A DNA stretch of 64,000 nt from Maribacter aestuarii (GTDB lineage: Bacteria; Bacteroidota; Bacteroidia; Flavobacteriales; Flavobacteriaceae): positions 2,246,501 through 2,310,500 of the forward strand of contig NZ_CP107031.2 of NCBI RefSeq assembly GCF_027474845.2, in the 5' to 3' direction. Below, piece after piece: positions 26,048 through 35,352 of the stretch. The translations under genes and the position numbers were made by a program. The notes beneath the pieces are model-generated. The model worked only from the letters and a program-made list of their open reading frames with translations. It searched no databases and was not told the origin of the DNA. Positions within the stretch are counted from its first letter, which is position 1; each line of letters starts with the position of its first letter.

Positions 26048-27466
26048 CTATTTGTAGCTTCTAGGAGCCAAGAAGGCCGTCATTGTTGTCTCTATTAATT
26101 TTGGACCGCTATAAACACCTATTTTTACTTTTTCCTTATCACTTCTTATAGCAGCATTGTTTATCTCTATAAAAAGTGTTCCCTCGGCCAAATCTTGAGC
26201 GGGAACCTGAAAATTTTCGTTCCTCACTAATTTAATTACCCCATTATGTGATAGCAGTTTAAAGCTTACATCATTCACGTCTTTGGTGGTCTTGTTCACC
26301 AACTTATAAGTGTACACATTGCTTATAATGTTTCCTTCTTTATGCTGGTACAATTGTCCAGGCAATCTTAGAATGTTGGCCTCAAGGTCGTTCCTTAGAA
26401 ACAGCATTCCAACGAGTAACCCAATCAATATGACCAAAACTGCGGTATACCCTTTTAAGCGAGGGCTAAACTTGAATTTCTCCTTTTTGGTAATCTCGTC
26501 CTCACTGGCATACCGTATCAACCCTTTAGGGAGGTTCACTTTTTCCATTATGGTATCGCACTCATCAATGCAGGCGGTACAGTTCACGCATTCCAACTGT
26601 GTGCCATTACGGATATCTATTCCTGTGGGGCACACGTTAACGCATTGAAAACAATCAATACAATCACCAAAACCCAAAGCGTGCCTATCTTCATTTTTCC
26701 GCCATTTCTTTCTACCTTTTTCTGCTTCTCCACGTTTGTGGTCATAAGCCACTACGATAGATTTATTGTCCAATAAAACACCTTGCATTCTTCCATAAGG
26801 GCAAGCTATAATGCATACCTGCTCCCTAAACCAAGCAAAGACGAAATAGAATACGGCGGTGAATATTAATAGTGATATTAACGTACTCACATGCTGTAAA
26901 GGTCCGTCCGTGATGTAACCTATGAGCTTGTCACTCCCAATTAGGTAAGCGAGAAAAACATTGGCGATGAGAAACGAGATGATAAAAAAGACCAACCACT
27001 TCAATGTTCGCTTTCTTATTTTTTCTGCATTCCAGGGTTGCCTATTCAACTTGATTTGTGCGCCGCGGTCCCCATCAATCCAATATTCAATTCGCCTAAA
27101 GACCATTTCCATGAAAATAGTCTGTGGGCACATCCACCCGCAGAAAATACGGCCGAACGCCACAGTGAACAAGGCTATGAATATGACCCCGATAATCATG
27201 GAGATAACGAACAAATGAAAATCTTGGGGCCAAAAAGGAAATCCAAAAATATTGAAACGCCTTTCCAGCACATTGAACATCAAGAATTGATTGCCATTAA
27301 TCTTTATGAACGGACTAGCAAACAAAAATATCAATAGCACATAGCTCACATATTTCCGATATTCATAATAACGACCGCTAGGCTTCTTCGGAAATATCCA
27401 AGCTCTTTTGCCCTCCTCATCAACGGTACCTATACTATCCCTGAAGTTTTCCTGTTCCTGTGCCAT
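26048..27466 (-). CDS. ccoG: cbb3 oxidase accessory ferredoxin-like protein CcoG
   Basis: 472 residues. Five or so membrane segments surround two [4Fe-4S] clusters: CIDCFQCVNVCP and CVNCTACIDEC lie in the cytoplasmic loop of the middle part. FCGWMCPQTIFMEMVFRRIEYWIDG and CIIACPYGRMQG add further conserved cysteines. The C-terminal immunoglobulin-like domain (about 370-472) is the FixG C-terminal domain. CcoG is thought to reduce copper for cbb3 assembly. It is the fifth gene of the ccoS-ccoNO-ccoQ-ccoP-ccoG unit. Confidence 0.95.
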   Translation of the reverse strand: MAQEQENFRDSIGTVDEEGKRAWIFPKKPSGRYYEYRKYVSYVLLIFLFASPFIKINGNQFLMFNVLERRFNIFGFPFWPQDFHLFVISMIIGVIFIALFTVAFGRIFCGWMCPQTIFMEMVFRRIEYWIDGDRGAQIKLNRQPWNAEKIRKRTLKWLVFFIISFLIANVFLAYLIGSDKLIGYITDGPLQHVSTLISLLIFTAVFYFVFAWFREQVCIIACPYGRMQGVLLDNKSIVVAYDHKRGEAEKGRKKWRKNEDRHALGFGDCIDCFQCVNVCPTGIDIRNGTQLECVNCTACIDECDTIMEKVNLPKGLIRYASEDEITKKEKFKFSPRLKGYTAVLVILIGLLVGMLFLRNDLEANILRLPGQLYQHKEGNIISNVYTYKLVNKTTKDVNDVSFKLLSHNGVIKLVRNENFQVPAQDLAEGTLFIEINNAAIRSDKEKVKIGVYSGPKLIETTMTAFLAPRSYK

Positions 27467-27507
27467 GGTCTTTACCTCCCTCTTACTTCAAAAATTAAGT
27501 AACTGTC

Positions 27508-28488
27508 CTATTCTATAGTATTACCGGCTCCATCAATGGTTTTCTTAAATTCCAAAGTGTCTATTTCAATACCGATCCGGACCGAGTCTACTTCCGCAGC
27601 GTCCACGTCCATATGGGGGTCTATCCAAATTTCACCCTCGGCCACTTTTGGATTGGCGGCGGTAGTGCCTTGGAATTTTAGTACATAACTGGCAACTTGG
27701 GCCATCTCGGCTGGTTTTAAACTTTGCTTCCAAGCCACCATACCTTTACCATCTCTACCACCTTCGGATATCGTATTGAACACATTTTTAATGCCTCCTC
27801 CAAGAATCCAGTTTCTATCCGTAAGATTTGGGCCTATGCCACCTCCACCATCGGCCATATGGCATGCTACACAATTGGTTTCGAATATTTTTTTACCTGC
27901 GGAAAGATCCGTGGCATCGGTTAGTAGTTCTACCGTATTTACATCTACCAAGTCCTTTGCATTCTTCCTATATTCTGCAATTTCCGCTTCTGCGAGGGTA
28001 ATTTCTGTGAGGTACTCAGTGTCTTGGTCGTAATCTCCAAATACATGGAAACGGGCCATATAAATTACTCCGAATAGGATTGTGGCATAGAACATATATA
28101 CCCACCATGGTGGAAGTTTATTGTCCAGCTCTTTTATACCATCATAATTATGGTCTAAAATTATCTCGCCTTCTTCTTCAATTGGTTTTGAGCCAAGAAG
28201 CTTCTTGTACATTCTTTTGCCCCAGGACCATTCCCAATTCTTGGATGTGGAAGCTAGATACTTTTCCTTTGCTTCTTCCGATAGGGTATGGAACATAACA
28301 TTTTCTATAGAAGTGAGTATTAGTTCTATTCCAATTAACAAAAGAAGAACAAAGGCCAGAAATAAAGCTGCCATGGGATAGGCAATAAAAGCTGGCTGGT
28401 CCCCGGAGTCTATAAAGTACTCCATTAACCCAAAAATGATAAAAAAGAGGAGTGGAATCCTAATCCACCAGGGAGACATATTTCTCAT
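27508..28488 (-). CDS. ccoP: cbb3 oxidase subunit III, mono-haem CcoP
   Basis: 326 residues. Membrane segments lie at about 10-25, 35-60 and 129-147, with the FixP N-terminal motif DGIKELDNKLPPWWVYMFYATILFGVIYM. Only one haem c motif, CVACH (Cys206, Cys209, His210), is present in the periplasmic domain, followed by GGGGIGPNLTDRNWILGG and a distal VAWKQSL Met-containing loop region. Proteobacterial CcoP has two haems. The tail after about residue 290 is acidic. The start overlaps the ccoQ stop by 4 bases. Confidence 0.93.
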   Translation of the reverse strand: MRNMSPWWIRIPLLFFIIFGLMEYFIDSGDQPAFIAYPMAALFLAFVLLLLIGIELILTSIENVMFHTLSEEAKEKYLASTSKNWEWSWGKRMYKKLLGSKPIEEEGEIILDHNYDGIKELDNKLPPWWVYMFYATILFGVIYMARFHVFGDYDQDTEYLTEITLAEAEIAEYRKNAKDLVDVNTVELLTDATDLSAGKKIFETNCVACHMADGGGGIGPNLTDRNWILGGGIKNVFNTISEGGRDGKGMVAWKQSLKPAEMAQVASYVLKFQGTTAANPKVAEGEIWIDPHMDVDAAEVDSVRIGIEIDTLEFKKTIDGAGNTIE

Positions 28489-28676
28489 AACTCAATATTT
28501 TGTTGGTTGTTATTTTCTAATGGGATTTCACTTACTTCTTTGATATATGCTTTTGATGCGGTATATACCCATCCAAAGAGAATCACAAAAAAGATGAAGA
28601 AAATCAAAAGAGACAGCATTGGATAGGTAGCCACACCATCTATACTTTCCATGTAACCTTTTACGAATTTTAGCAT
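28485..28676 (-). CDS. ccoQ: cbb3 oxidase subunit CcoQ
   Basis: 63 residues with one membrane segment (about 20-41) and a short polar tail. Position between ccoNO and ccoP and a size typical of FixQ/CcoQ identify it; sequence alone would be weak. It overlaps ccoP by 4 bases and follows ccoNO after 3. Confidence 0.85.
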   Translation of the reverse strand: MLKFVKGYMESIDGVATYPMLSLLIFFIFFVILFGWVYTASKAYIKEVSEIPLENNNQQNIEL

Positions 28677-28679
28677 AAC

Positions 28680-30881
28680 TTATTTATTATCAGAGACTAG
28701 TTCGTCCGTTCCTTTTATTTTTATATCTGTGCCCAATCTTTGGAGATAGGCAATCATCGCCACGATTTCCCGATTGCGCATTTCTATGAATTCTTCCCCG
28801 TTCTCGGCCGCATAGGTTTTATCTGCCTCGTAGGTTTTGGCAAAGTCGGGATCAGAATATAGATTTTTCTCAATCTGGGTTGCCTGTGCATTCATATTAG
28901 TCTGTGCATTGGCTATATCCTCTTCCGTGTAAGGAACTCCCAAGGATATCATGGCCTCCATCTTGTCCTCGATTCCGCTTCTGTCATGCTCGTTCAGGAT
29001 TAACCAGGAATACGACGGCATGATTGAACCAGATGAGGTACTTTGAGGATCGTACATATGGTTCAAGTGCCAACTGTCCGTATATTTCCCGCCAACCCGG
29101 AGTAAATCCGGACCGGTACGTTTACTGCCCCAAAGAAAGGGATGGTCGTATACGAATTCCCCAGCTTTAGCATATTCTCCGTAACGTTCTACCTCACTCC
29201 GAAACGGCCGTACCATTTGAGAATGACAACCAACACAACCTTCCCTTATGTATAAATCCCTACCTTCAAGTTCTAAAGGCGTGTAAGGGCTGACACTGGT
29301 GATTGTTGGAATGTTCGATTTCACCAAAATAGTGGGCACAATCTGAATAATACCTCCGATAAGAATGGCAACTGTAGCTAAAATTGTGAGTTGTATAGGT
29401 TTACGCTCCAACCATGTATGAAAAGTTTCCCCAACAGTCCTCTTTTTCGAAACCCTGGTCAACGGAGCGGCTTCGGCCAACTCATCTTCAACTGTTTTAC
29501 CTGATCGAATGGTGACTACTATGTTGTATACCATTACCAGTGCACCTATTATGTACATGCTACCACCAATGGCGCGCATCCAATACATAGGCATAATTTC
29601 ATTAACGGTTTCTAAAAAATTACCATATACCAAAGTGCCGTCCGGGTTAAAGTCTTTCCACATTAAGGCCTGAGTAAACCCAGCTACGTACATAGGAAGG
29701 GCGTACAAAATAATTCCAAGCGTTCCAATCCAGAAATGGAAGTTTGCCATCCCAACCGAAGCTAGTCGGGTCTTGAACATTTTTGGCACCAACCAATAAA
29801 TCATTCCAAAAGTTAGAAAACCGTTCCAGGCCAACGCGCCTACGTGTACATGAGCAATGATCCAATCACTAAAATGAGCAATGGCATTCACATTTTTGAG
29901 CGATAGCATTGGACCTTCAAAAGTTGCCATTCCATAACCCGTAATGGCCACGACCATAAATTTCAGGGTCGGATCTGTACGAACTTTGTCCCAAGCCCCC
30001 CTTAATGTTAAAAGCCCATTAATCATACCTCCCCAAGAAGGGGCAATTAGCATGACGGAGAATGCCACCCCTAAATTCTGTGCCCAATCCGGCAACGAGG
30101 AATATAATAGGTGGTGCGGCCCCGCCCAGATATAAATAAATATCAAGGACCAAAAATGCACTATGGATAACCTGTAGGAGTATACCGGTCTATTTGCCGC
30201 CTTAGGAACAAAATAGTACATGAGTCCTAAGAAAGGAGTCGTTAGAAAGAATGCTACGGCATTGTGCCCATACCACCATTGAACCAAGGCATCCTGTACT
30301 CCTGCGTAGACCGAGTAGCTTTTTAAAGCACTGACCGGGAGCTCCAGACTATTAAAAATATGTAGTACGGCAACAGTGACGAAAGTGGCCAAATAAAACC
30401 AAATGGCAACGTATAAGTGGCGTTGCCTTCTTTTGATCATGGTGCCGATCAGGTTAACTCCAAAGGCTACCCAAACCAATGCAATGGCAATATCTATTGG
30501 CCATTCCAACTCTGCATATTCCTTAGACGTGGTATAGCCTAATGGTAACGTAATAGCCGCCGCAACAATTATCAATTGCCAGCCCCAAAAATTAAAATTG
30601 CTCAGGAAATCGCTAAACATTCTGGCCTTTAAAAGCCTTTGGGTGGAGTAGTAGACTCCAGCAAAAATTGCGTTACCTACAAATGCAAAAATTACCGCGT
30701 TGGTATGTAACGGTCTTAAACGACCAAAACTCAACCAGGATATGCCATCCGTAAGGTTGGGAAACATGAACATAAAAGCCAATAAAAGGCCGACGGACAT
30801 ACCCACTATGCCCCAAAGCATAGTTGCATAAATGAACTTTTTAACGATTTTATTATCGTAATAAAACTGCTGAACTTCCAT
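28680..30881 (-). CDS. ccoNO: Fused cbb3 oxidase subunits I and II (CcoN-CcoO)
   Basis: 733 residues. Residues 1-460 are the CcoN haem-copper core: His59 (low-spin haem), His206 in WYGHNAVAF and His256-His257 in GPHHLLY (CuB), His344 and His346 in AHVHVG (haem ligands). A linker of about 35 residues leads to a new membrane anchor (about 496-518) and the CcoO domain with CVGCH (Cys549, Cys552, His553), SQMVRPFRSEVERYG and the end MIAYLQRLGTDIK. This fusion is the usual Bacteroidota arrangement. The enzyme reduces oxygen to water at very low oxygen tension and pumps protons. Confidence 0.96.
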   Translation of the reverse strand: MEVQQFYYDNKIVKKFIYATMLWGIVGMSVGLLLAFMFMFPNLTDGISWLSFGRLRPLHTNAVIFAFVGNAIFAGVYYSTQRLLKARMFSDFLSNFNFWGWQLIIVAAAITLPLGYTTSKEYAELEWPIDIAIALVWVAFGVNLIGTMIKRRQRHLYVAIWFYLATFVTVAVLHIFNSLELPVSALKSYSVYAGVQDALVQWWYGHNAVAFFLTTPFLGLMYYFVPKAANRPVYSYRLSIVHFWSLIFIYIWAGPHHLLYSSLPDWAQNLGVAFSVMLIAPSWGGMINGLLTLRGAWDKVRTDPTLKFMVVAITGYGMATFEGPMLSLKNVNAIAHFSDWIIAHVHVGALAWNGFLTFGMIYWLVPKMFKTRLASVGMANFHFWIGTLGIILYALPMYVAGFTQALMWKDFNPDGTLVYGNFLETVNEIMPMYWMRAIGGSMYIIGALVMVYNIVVTIRSGKTVEDELAEAAPLTRVSKKRTVGETFHTWLERKPIQLTILATVAILIGGIIQIVPTILVKSNIPTITSVSPYTPLELEGRDLYIREGCVGCHSQMVRPFRSEVERYGEYAKAGEFVYDHPFLWGSKRTGPDLLRVGGKYTDSWHLNHMYDPQSTSSGSIMPSYSWLILNEHDRSGIEDKMEAMISLGVPYTEEDIANAQTNMNAQATQIEKNLYSDPDFAKTYEADKTYAAENGEEFIEMRNREIVAMIAYLQRLGTDIKIKGTDELVSDNK

Positions 30882-30883
30882 AA

Positions 30884-31090
30884 TTAATTTGATATTTTTT
30901 CGGTTGATTTACTCAAATTGGATTTGTGATCGGATGTTTTTGGTTTAACAAGTTCATCCTCAAAAAGCATACGTACGGAAGGGGTATAGGAATCATCGTA
31001 TTGTCCGTTTTTTACGGCTATTATGAAAGCCGCAAAGAAGAGGACCGCTACGATAATACTAATGGCCAATAACACATAAATTACACTCAT
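30884..31090 (-). CDS. ccoS: cbb3 oxidase assembly protein CcoS
   Basis: 68 residues: one N-terminal membrane segment (about 3-26) and the FixS motif KNGQYDDSYTPSVRMLFED. FixS/CcoS is needed for cofactor insertion into the oxidase. It is the first gene of the operon; an Fnr-type box and -7 element lie just upstream. The tail is rich in Lys and Ser. Confidence 0.93.
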   Translation of the reverse strand: MSVIYVLLAISIIVAVLFFAAFIIAVKNGQYDDSYTPSVRMLFEDELVKPKTSDHKSNLSKSTEKISN

Positions 31091-31109
31091 ACCTACCTGA
31101 AATCTGGGG

Positions 31110-31152
31110 TAAAACTAAGGTGACGACTTTTTAATAAATATGACATTTGTCA
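31110..31152 (-). promoter_or_regulatory. Fnr-type box and -7 element of the cbb3 operon
   Basis: Read leftwards, TGACAAATGTCA (31152-31141) is followed after exactly 23 bases by TAGTTTTA (31117-31110), one base off TAnnTTTG. The ccoS ATG (31090) is 19 bases further. The palindrome is the same as that in front of hemN. Confidence 0.82.
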
Positions 31153-31161
31153 GGTTATGGA

Positions 31162-33558
31162 TTATTTTAATTTCCTTCCCAAAAGGTTTGTCATCAATGT
31201 GGTGAAACCCACAACGCTAATTGAACTTAAGGGCATGAGAATTGCCGCTATAACTGGTTGTAACTGTCCTGTTACAGCAAAATAGAGGCCGATGACGTTG
31301 TACAAGAGTGATAAGATAAAACTCAATTTAATGATGGTCATCGCCTTTTTTGATGCTAGGATATACTGATAAAGTTGCTGAAATTTTGATGCATCCAGGA
31401 TGGCATCACAAGCCGGTGAAAACACATTGATGTTCTCGGAGATGGATACGCCTACATCTGATTGGGCTAATGCGCCAGCATCATTTAGGCCATCACCCAC
31501 CATTAAAACTTTTTTACCTTGTTCCTGTAAGTATTTAATAAAGTCTAGTTTATCATCAGGTTTTTGATTAAAAAAAAGTGGGGTTAGTTTTGGTAATATT
31601 TGTTGCAGATACTTCTTCTCACTGTCATTGTCCCCGGATAGTACGGCCACGTTCATTTTTTTGGACATGGTATCGAACACTTTAGCGACCCCTTCCCGAT
31701 ATTCATTATGAAAAATATACCTCCCTTTGTAATGGTCGTTGCTACTGATGTGGACGGAGGTGTTCAACAAATCGGATGCCTGTTCTCTTCCAACAAAATC
31801 CGCTGAACCTATTTTAATATGTTCTTTGCCCATACTTCCTTCCAAGCCCTGCCCCAAATGTTCTTCATATTCATCCAGGAAGCTAATGTTATGTTCGGAG
31901 AGCATGGTATATAAAATTCTACTCAGTGGATGATTGGACGATCGCAACGTATTTTTCAATAAAGATTCTTCAGCCAATGTTAGTGGCATCCCCTCATAAG
32001 TTGCCGTGCTTTTTTTGGAAGTGGTAATGGTTCCCGTCTTATCAAAAATAGCCGTATCTATTTGGGCCAAACGCTCAATGGTTTGCACATCCTTTACATA
32101 GAATTTTTTTCTGCCAAAAATCCGAAGCATGTTACCCAAGGTAAAAGGGGCCGCCAACGCAATTGCACAGGGACATGCAATAATTAATACCGCAGTGAAT
32201 ACATTGAGTGCTTTTCCGGCATCATGGAATAGCCAAAAACCGGTTGCTACGAATGCCATGGTAAGGACGGCTATGGTAAAACGCTTGCCAATACTATCGG
32301 TAAGGGTCTGAAATTTGCTTGATTTGTCTTGTTGAAAAACCGAATTGCTCCACAATTGCGTCAGATAACTCTGTGATACCGATTTTAGAGCTTCCACCTC
32401 TATTGCCCCGTTTACCTGTTTGCCGCCTGCGAACAATTTATCTCCGGGTGTCTTATGCTGCGCTTCCGATTCACCGGTTACAAAACTGTAATCTATCCTT
32501 GCGTTACCCTTTAAAAGGATACCGTCTACAGGAATAACTTCTTCATTTCTTATAAGGATACGGTCCCCTTTGTTAATGTGGTTTACTTGAGTAATTTCCT
32601 CGATGCCGTTAGATTTTATCCTTGTAATCGCAATTGGGAAATAAGATTTGTAATCACGTTCAAAAGACAAAAAAGCATAGGTTTTCTGTTGAAAAAATTT
32701 GCCCAACAGAAGAAAGAAAACTAAACCCGTAAGCGAATCAAAGAAACCACTGCCCCAATCGAAAATTATTTCTAAAGTACTTCTTAAGAACAGAACCAAT
32801 ATTCCCAGTGCTATGGGGACATCTATATTTAGTATTTTGGAACGAAGCCCCTTAAAGGCGGAGGTGAAATAGTCCTTACCAGAATAAAAAACAACGGGAA
32901 CAGAAAAAATAAACATTAACCAGCGGAATATATCCTCATATTTGTTCAACCAGAACTCGCCACCGGATAATGTATTTGAGGATAAATCGAAATAATCCGG
33001 AAACGAAAGGAACATGACATTACCAAAAGCAAAGCCCGCAACCCCTAGCTTATAAATAAGGCTGTTTTCTGTTTTTTTGATTTTTTTGTTATCAAAGTCG
33101 TCCAATGATATGGAAGGTTCATAGCCAATACGGGAAAGTAGTATTACCAACTCCTTTAGAGAAACCTTATTGGTATAGGTAATGCGAAGCATTTTCTTAG
33201 GGAAATCTACTTGGGAACTGGTGACAAAAGAGTTGAGCTTATTCAGGTTTTCTAGTACCCAAATGCAGGAGCTACAATGAATATGTGGAATATAAAGGGT
33301 TATAATTTGCAGTTCCCCATCCTTAAACTCGGTAAGTCTTTCTACAATAGCCGCATCGTCGAGGAAATTATATTTTCCTTCAATCGAATTTGGAGTTGCT
33401 CCAGCGGCTGATTGTATATCGTAATAATTGGACAGGTCATTGGAGGTAAAAATTTCATAAACCGTTTTACATCCGTTACAACAGAATTCCTTAGAGTCAA
33501 ACTGGATAATTTTACCATTATAATCATCACCGCAATGATAACATTTAGTCGTTTCCAT
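31162..33558 (-). CDS. ccoI: Heavy-metal P-type ATPase for cbb3 oxidase (CcoI/FixI)
   Basis: 798 residues. The N-terminal cysteine-rich domain (Cys6, Cys9, Cys26, Cys27, Cys30) is of the metal-binding type typical of this branch. An HMA-like part follows with Cys95 and Cys98 in HCSSC. Then come the membrane core with the ion motif ACPCAIALA, the phosphorylation site FDKTGTIT, the ATP site with SNHPLSR (the HP motif), and VGDGLNDAGALAQSDVGVS. It exports copper for CuB insertion. Its stop lies 71 bases before ccoS, and that space holds a separate Fnr-type promoter. Confidence 0.95.
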   Translation of the reverse strand: METTKCYHCGDDYNGKIIQFDSKEFCCNGCKTVYEIFTSNDLSNYYDIQSAAGATPNSIEGKYNFLDDAAIVERLTEFKDGELQIITLYIPHIHCSSCIWVLENLNKLNSFVTSSQVDFPKKMLRITYTNKVSLKELVILLSRIGYEPSISLDDFDNKKIKKTENSLIYKLGVAGFAFGNVMFLSFPDYFDLSSNTLSGGEFWLNKYEDIFRWLMFIFSVPVVFYSGKDYFTSAFKGLRSKILNIDVPIALGILVLFLRSTLEIIFDWGSGFFDSLTGLVFFLLLGKFFQQKTYAFLSFERDYKSYFPIAITRIKSNGIEEITQVNHINKGDRILIRNEEVIPVDGILLKGNARIDYSFVTGESEAQHKTPGDKLFAGGKQVNGAIEVEALKSVSQSYLTQLWSNSVFQQDKSSKFQTLTDSIGKRFTIAVLTMAFVATGFWLFHDAGKALNVFTAVLIIACPCAIALAAPFTLGNMLRIFGRKKFYVKDVQTIERLAQIDTAIFDKTGTITTSKKSTATYEGMPLTLAEESLLKNTLRSSNHPLSRILYTMLSEHNISFLDEYEEHLGQGLEGSMGKEHIKIGSADFVGREQASDLLNTSVHISSNDHYKGRYIFHNEYREGVAKVFDTMSKKMNVAVLSGDNDSEKKYLQQILPKLTPLFFNQKPDDKLDFIKYLQEQGKKVLMVGDGLNDAGALAQSDVGVSISENINVFSPACDAILDASKFQQLYQYILASKKAMTIIKLSFILSLLYNVIGLYFAVTGQLQPVIAAILMPLSSISVVGFTTLMTNLLGRKLK

Positions 33559-33578
33559 ACACTTTTACATACCTGTTG

Positions 33579-33621
33579 CAAAATTGGAAATGATCTGCAG
33601 CATAAAACATGATAATTGTCA
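33579..33621 (-). promoter_or_regulatory. Shared Fnr-type box, leftward promoter of ccoI
   Basis: The palindrome at 33610-33621 (TGACAATTATCA read leftwards) is followed after exactly 23 bases by CAATTTTG (33586-33579), which differs from TAnnTTTG only in its first base. The ccoI ATG at 33558 is 20 bases further. One palindrome thus has a -7 element at equal distance on both sides. Confidence 0.7.
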
Positions 33622-33652
33622 GGTTTTGGCTAACCCAGGCAAAGTACCTTTG
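33610..33652 (+). promoter_or_regulatory. Shared Fnr-type box, rightward promoter of fnr
   Basis: TGATAATTGTCA (33610-33621) is followed after exactly 23 bases by TACCTTTG (33645-33652), a full match to TAnnTTTG; the fnr ATG is 27 bases further. This predicts autoregulation. Confidence 0.78.
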
Positions 33653-33679
33653 TGCTGTTAGGTATAAAAATTAAGAGGA

Positions 33680-34368
33680 ATGGAAAGTAGGTGCGAAAAT
33701 TGTATCATACGACAGTTCAATGCTTTACGGGCAATGAACAAGGAGGAATTAAAGCGTGTCTCCGATTCAAAAATAAGTAAGAGCATTAAAAAAGGCGAAG
33801 CTCTTTTTGAAGAAGGGGATAAGTTGGATGGCGTCTATTGTGTTAGGGGCGGAGTCTCTAAACTATCCAAGCTTAGTGCCAATGGAAAAGATCAGATAGT
33901 AAAATTGGCCAGTAAGGGAGAGGTTATTGGTCAACGTTCCGTTATAGCCGAAGAAAATGTAAATCTAAGCGCTATTGCCGTTAGTGATATGGAGGTCTGT
34001 TTTATTCCTAAAGAAGGTATAGTAAATACGCTACATTCTAATCCCAATTTTACTTTGGAAGTTTTGCGTCATATGGCGCACGATTTGAAAGAGGCGGATG
34101 ACGTCATCGTAAACATGAGTCAAAAAACCGTGAAACAACGTATTGCCCAAGCATTTCTATACTTGAAGACAAATTTTGGAGAGGACAAGAATGGTTTTCT
34201 CAACTTAACCCTGTCCAGAGAAGAAATCGCTAATGTAGTAGGTACGGCTACTGAATCTTGTATTCGCTTAATTTCAGAATTCAAAAAAAGGACTTAATTA
34301 AAACGTCTGGCAAGAAAATAGCTATCGTTAACGAAAAGGCCCTTCAGGACATGGTGACTGGTTTTTAA
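33680..34368 (+). CDS. Crp/Fnr-family regulator with a frameshift in its last codons
   Basis: The undisturbed frame gives 205 residues and stops at 34297, just after the recognition helix (GTATESCIRLISEF). One frame over, after the A7 run at 34283-34289, the sequence continues KDLIKTSGKKIAIVNEKALQDMVTGF to a stop at 34366-34368, exactly the wing and C-terminal tail expected of this family; I therefore extend the gene to 34368 (about 229 residues). The cyclic-nucleotide-like domain has GEALFEEGD and GEVIGQRSVIAEE. Cys5, Cys8, Cys54 and Cys107 (EVCFIPKE, at the position of the E. coli FNR Cys122) might ligate an iron-sulfur cluster. Position and box sharing make it the likely regulator of the cbb3 block. 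Confidence 0.88.
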
Positions 34369-34381
34369 GTACGGTAAAACC

Positions 34382-34424
34382 TGATAATTATCATAGTATC
34401 CAATCACGGCTACCACTAATTTTA
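34382..34424 (+). promoter_or_regulatory. Fnr-type box and -7 element of the interrupted usp gene
   Basis: TGATAATTATCA (34382-34393), a perfect palindrome, is followed after exactly 23 bases by TAATTTTA (34417-34424), one base off TAnnTTTG. The usp ATG (34451) is 26 bases further. The box starts 13 bases after the extended fnr stop codon. Confidence 0.75.
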
Positions 34425-34450
34425 TCTCATTGAATTAACGGTAACAGTAC

Positions 34451-35352
34451 ATGAAAAATATATTGATTCCCACGGATTTTTCTGAGAATGCTTGGAATGC
34501 CATCGTCTATGCGCTTAAATTGTTCAAAGATGAGGAATGCAAATTCTACTTATTAAATACATACACGCCGGCTATTGCGAGCAGTAGGTTTATGGCGGCA
34601 TCTTTTGATGGTGGGGTGTATGCCAATACTGCCCATGAATTTTCTGAAAACGGATTGAAAAGAACGATTGCCAAAATCAAAAAAAGCACTCTAACACCAA
34701 TCATAAATTCAAAACAATATCATCATTTGCTTTGCTCACGGACGAAATCGTAGAAAGTATTTCCAAATATGAAATAGATTTGGTGGTTGCTGGAACCAAG
34801 GGTGCGAGTGGAGTATCCGAGGTGTTTTTGGGCAGCAACGCTGTGCGCATGATTAAGATGGTAAAAAAATGCCCAATAATGGTCATTCCTAAATCTTTTG
34901 GATTTAAAAAACCAACTGAGATAGCCTTTGCCACAGATTTTAATCGGTTTTATACCATTTCAGAATTGAGCCCACTGATAGAATTGGCAAGAACGTTTGG
35001 GGCGGTAATTCGTATCGTAAATGTTCAAGATGAGATTAAACCACTTACGGAGTTACAACGTTTTAACCTGGATATGTTAAGAAAATATCTGCAGAACATA
35101 GAGCATTATGTACATACCGTTTCCGAATTGAATTCAGTTTCCAGAACCTTGGAACGCTTCTCGACAGAATTGGATATACATCTACTTGCTATGTTGAATT
35201 ATCAGCATAGTTATATGGAAAGGCTATCGCGTGAACCTATTATAAAAAAGGTTGCATTTCATGCTCAAACCCCTTTACTAATAATACCCGAACTAACTAT
35301 GTCCAGTAAATCTAAGAATACGGATAGACGGGAAATTTCTTTTTCTAATTAG
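34451..35352 (+). pseudogene. Tandem universal stress protein gene interrupted by a frameshift
   Basis: The first frame runs from ATG 34451 and fits UspA up to TIAKIKK (about residue 78), then turns into nonsense and stops at 34753. From the A7 run at 34679-34685 the next frame continues HSNTNHKFKTISSFALLTDEIVESI, then the UspA signature GTKGASGVSEVFLGSNAVRMI, then a second, degenerate Usp-like half to 35352. One inserted A (or a -1 slip) gives a continuous protein of about 300 residues. The two halves are otherwise well preserved, so the break is recent, a base-call error, or bypassed by slippage. It is preceded by an Fnr-type box. Confidence 0.8.
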
